A program made the translations under genes and the position numbers. Below, piece by piece: positions 63,379 to 64,000 of a stretch of 64,000 nucleotides of DNA (positions are counted from its first letter, which is position 1; the number at the start of each line of letters is the position of its first letter). A model generated the notes under the pieces. It ran no database searches. It was not told the DNA's origin and saw nothing but the letters and a program-made list of their open reading frames with translations. The DNA is taken from the NCBI RefSeq assembly GCF_032027425.1, contig NZ_JAVSJA010000001.1, positions 4,104,001 to 4,168,000 on the forward strand, in the 5' to 3' direction. The stretch is from Microcystis wesenbergii NRERC-220 (GTDB lineage Bacteria > Cyanobacteriota > Cyanobacteriia > Cyanobacteriales > Microcystaceae).

Positions 63379-63390
63379 TCAATGCTGCCA

Positions 63391-63420
63391 GGTTTTTAGA
63401 TTTATTCAGCAAACCCTACT
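63391..63420. repeat. Element-end-like dispersed repeat
   Basis: GGTTTTTAGATTTATTCAGC followed by AAACCCTACT matches 56145-56174 with a few changes. It lies between hemL and pnp. Confidence 0.5.
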
Positions 63421-63446
63421 TAGGCGATTTCAGGTATCAAACAAAA

Positions 63447-63470
63447 ACCCTCGATCGAGCGATCGAGGGT
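63447..63470 (-). terminator. Intrinsic terminator of pnp
   Basis: ACCCTCGATCG-AG-CGATCGAGGGT is a perfect 11-bp inverted repeat. On the minus strand it is followed by TTTTTG, giving a strong intrinsic terminator 22 bases after the pnp stop. It could also slow transcripts arriving from hemL. Confidence 0.8.
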
Positions 63471-63492
63471 TAACCATGAACAAAAAATTTAC

Positions 63493-64000
63493 CTAGACTA
63501 CAGTAGCAGCTTTACGGGCAGCGGCCGCCTCATCGGGATGAATACCGAGACGGGTAAGATTGAGACGACCTTTACTATCGATCTCCCGTACCTTAACTAA
63601 CACCTCATCCCCCACGGCCACTTCATCCTCCACCTTACCGACGCGTCCCTCGGCCAATTGGGAAATATGGATCATTCCCTCTTTCCCTGGCAAAACTTCC
63701 ACAAAAGCACCGATTTGGATAATGCGAGTCACGCGACCGAGATAAACCTCACCCTCATTGAGTTTGCGGGTCATATTGTAGATCAGTCGTTTAGCTTTTT
63801 CGGCCTGTTCCCCATCGGTAGAGGAAATGGTGACAGTACCATCGTCATCGATATCGATTTTCGTGCCGGTCTGTTCAGTAATCCCTTTAACCGTCTTACC
63901 ACCTGGCCCGATGACTAACCCGATCAGATCCGGATCGATCTTGATCGTCAATAACCGGGGTGCGTGGGGAGATAATTCCGTGCGGGGTTTTTCTAGGGTC
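63493..64000 (-). CDS. pnp: Polyribonucleotide nucleotidyltransferase, C-terminal part
   Basis: The C-terminal ~168 residues of PNPase, open to the window's end. This phosphorolytic 3'-5' exoribonuclease acts in mRNA decay and in poly(A)-tail metabolism of cyanobacteria. The linker [17 protein letters not shown] leads into a KH domain ([20 protein letters not shown]) and an S1 domain ([37 protein letters not shown]...). A short Ala-rich tail ends the protein. A perfect-stem terminator follows. Confidence 0.96.
   Translation of the reverse strand, partial: TLEKPRTELSPHAPRLLTIKIDPDLIGLVIGPGGKTVKGITEQTGTKIDIDDDGTVTISSTDGEQAEKAKRLIYNMTRKLNEGEVYLGRVTRIIQIGAFVEVLPGKEGMIHISQLAEGRVGKVEDEVAVGDEVLVKVREIDSKGRLNLTRLGIHPDEAAAARKAATVV

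Overview
The window looks like chromosomal DNA of a unicellular bloom-forming cyanobacterium, most likely Microcystis or a close relative. Reasons: plant-like and cyanobacterial genes (Thf1/Psb29, ZipN/Ftn2, DesA-type desaturase, an EGY1-like site-2 protease, DUF4079 and DUF2808 proteins, a SpkB-like kinase), many HIP1 octamers (GCGATCGC), and intergenic regions filled with heptanucleotide tandem repeats of the CTGATAA / CAGTAAT / AGGCAAA / CCCTACA kind. The species assignment is inference; no database was searched.

Layout. 1-6.9 kb: the end of a phosphofructokinase gene, rpsN, a NUDIX hydrolase, a BcsA-like glycosyltransferase, a PilX/HpsA-like pilin-related protein and a DUF4079 membrane protein. 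7-21.9 kb: housekeeping genes in mixed orientation (murE, SpkB-like kinase, desA, TPR protein, ABC ATPase, rsmG, Ca2+/H+ exchanger, YdcF-like, site-2 protease, MBL-fold protein, thiL, ffh). 22-33.4 kb: a SIMPL protein, zipN, pdhA, a cysteine desulfurase, a KGG stress protein, DUF2808, smpB, thf1 and cofH. 33.5-38.4 kb: a decaying accessory block, with a GH63-like glucosidase gene split by an IS4-type element, a small unknown gene, and a fused remnant of a sugar-nucleotide dehydratase and a glycosyltransferase. 38.6-44.8 kb: purM, radC, an AlaC-like aminotransferase, glcE and glcF. 45.1-47.5 kb: a PIG-V-like mannosyltransferase gene split by a second copy of the same IS. 47.9-58 kb: hom, an M23 peptidase, minC-minD-minE, ppc and glyA. 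58-64 kb: a WecA/TagO-like transferase, a tandem array of small coiled-coil membrane proteins, dnaN beside a DnaA-box cluster (candidate oriC), hemL and the end of pnp.

Functional links. glcE/glcF and glyA belong to photorespiration; ppc, pdhA and pfk to central carbon flow; minCDE and zipN to Z-ring placement; thf1 and hemL to photosystem upkeep and tetrapyrrole supply; murE, the WecA-like transferase and the M23 peptidase to the envelope.

The most unusual content is mobile or repetitive: two apparently identical 1175-bp IS copies, each with a perfect 9-bp target duplication, each interrupting a reading frame that rejoins in frame; a 345-bp non-coding element with 12-bp terminal repeats and an 8-bp target duplication; a family of TA-flanked miniature elements; 79-bp inverted repeats bracketing minD-minE; a 31-bp tandem duplication that rewrites the end of ZipN; and the tandem array of coiled-coil tail-anchored proteins. 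I saw no CRISPR array, tRNA or rRNA.
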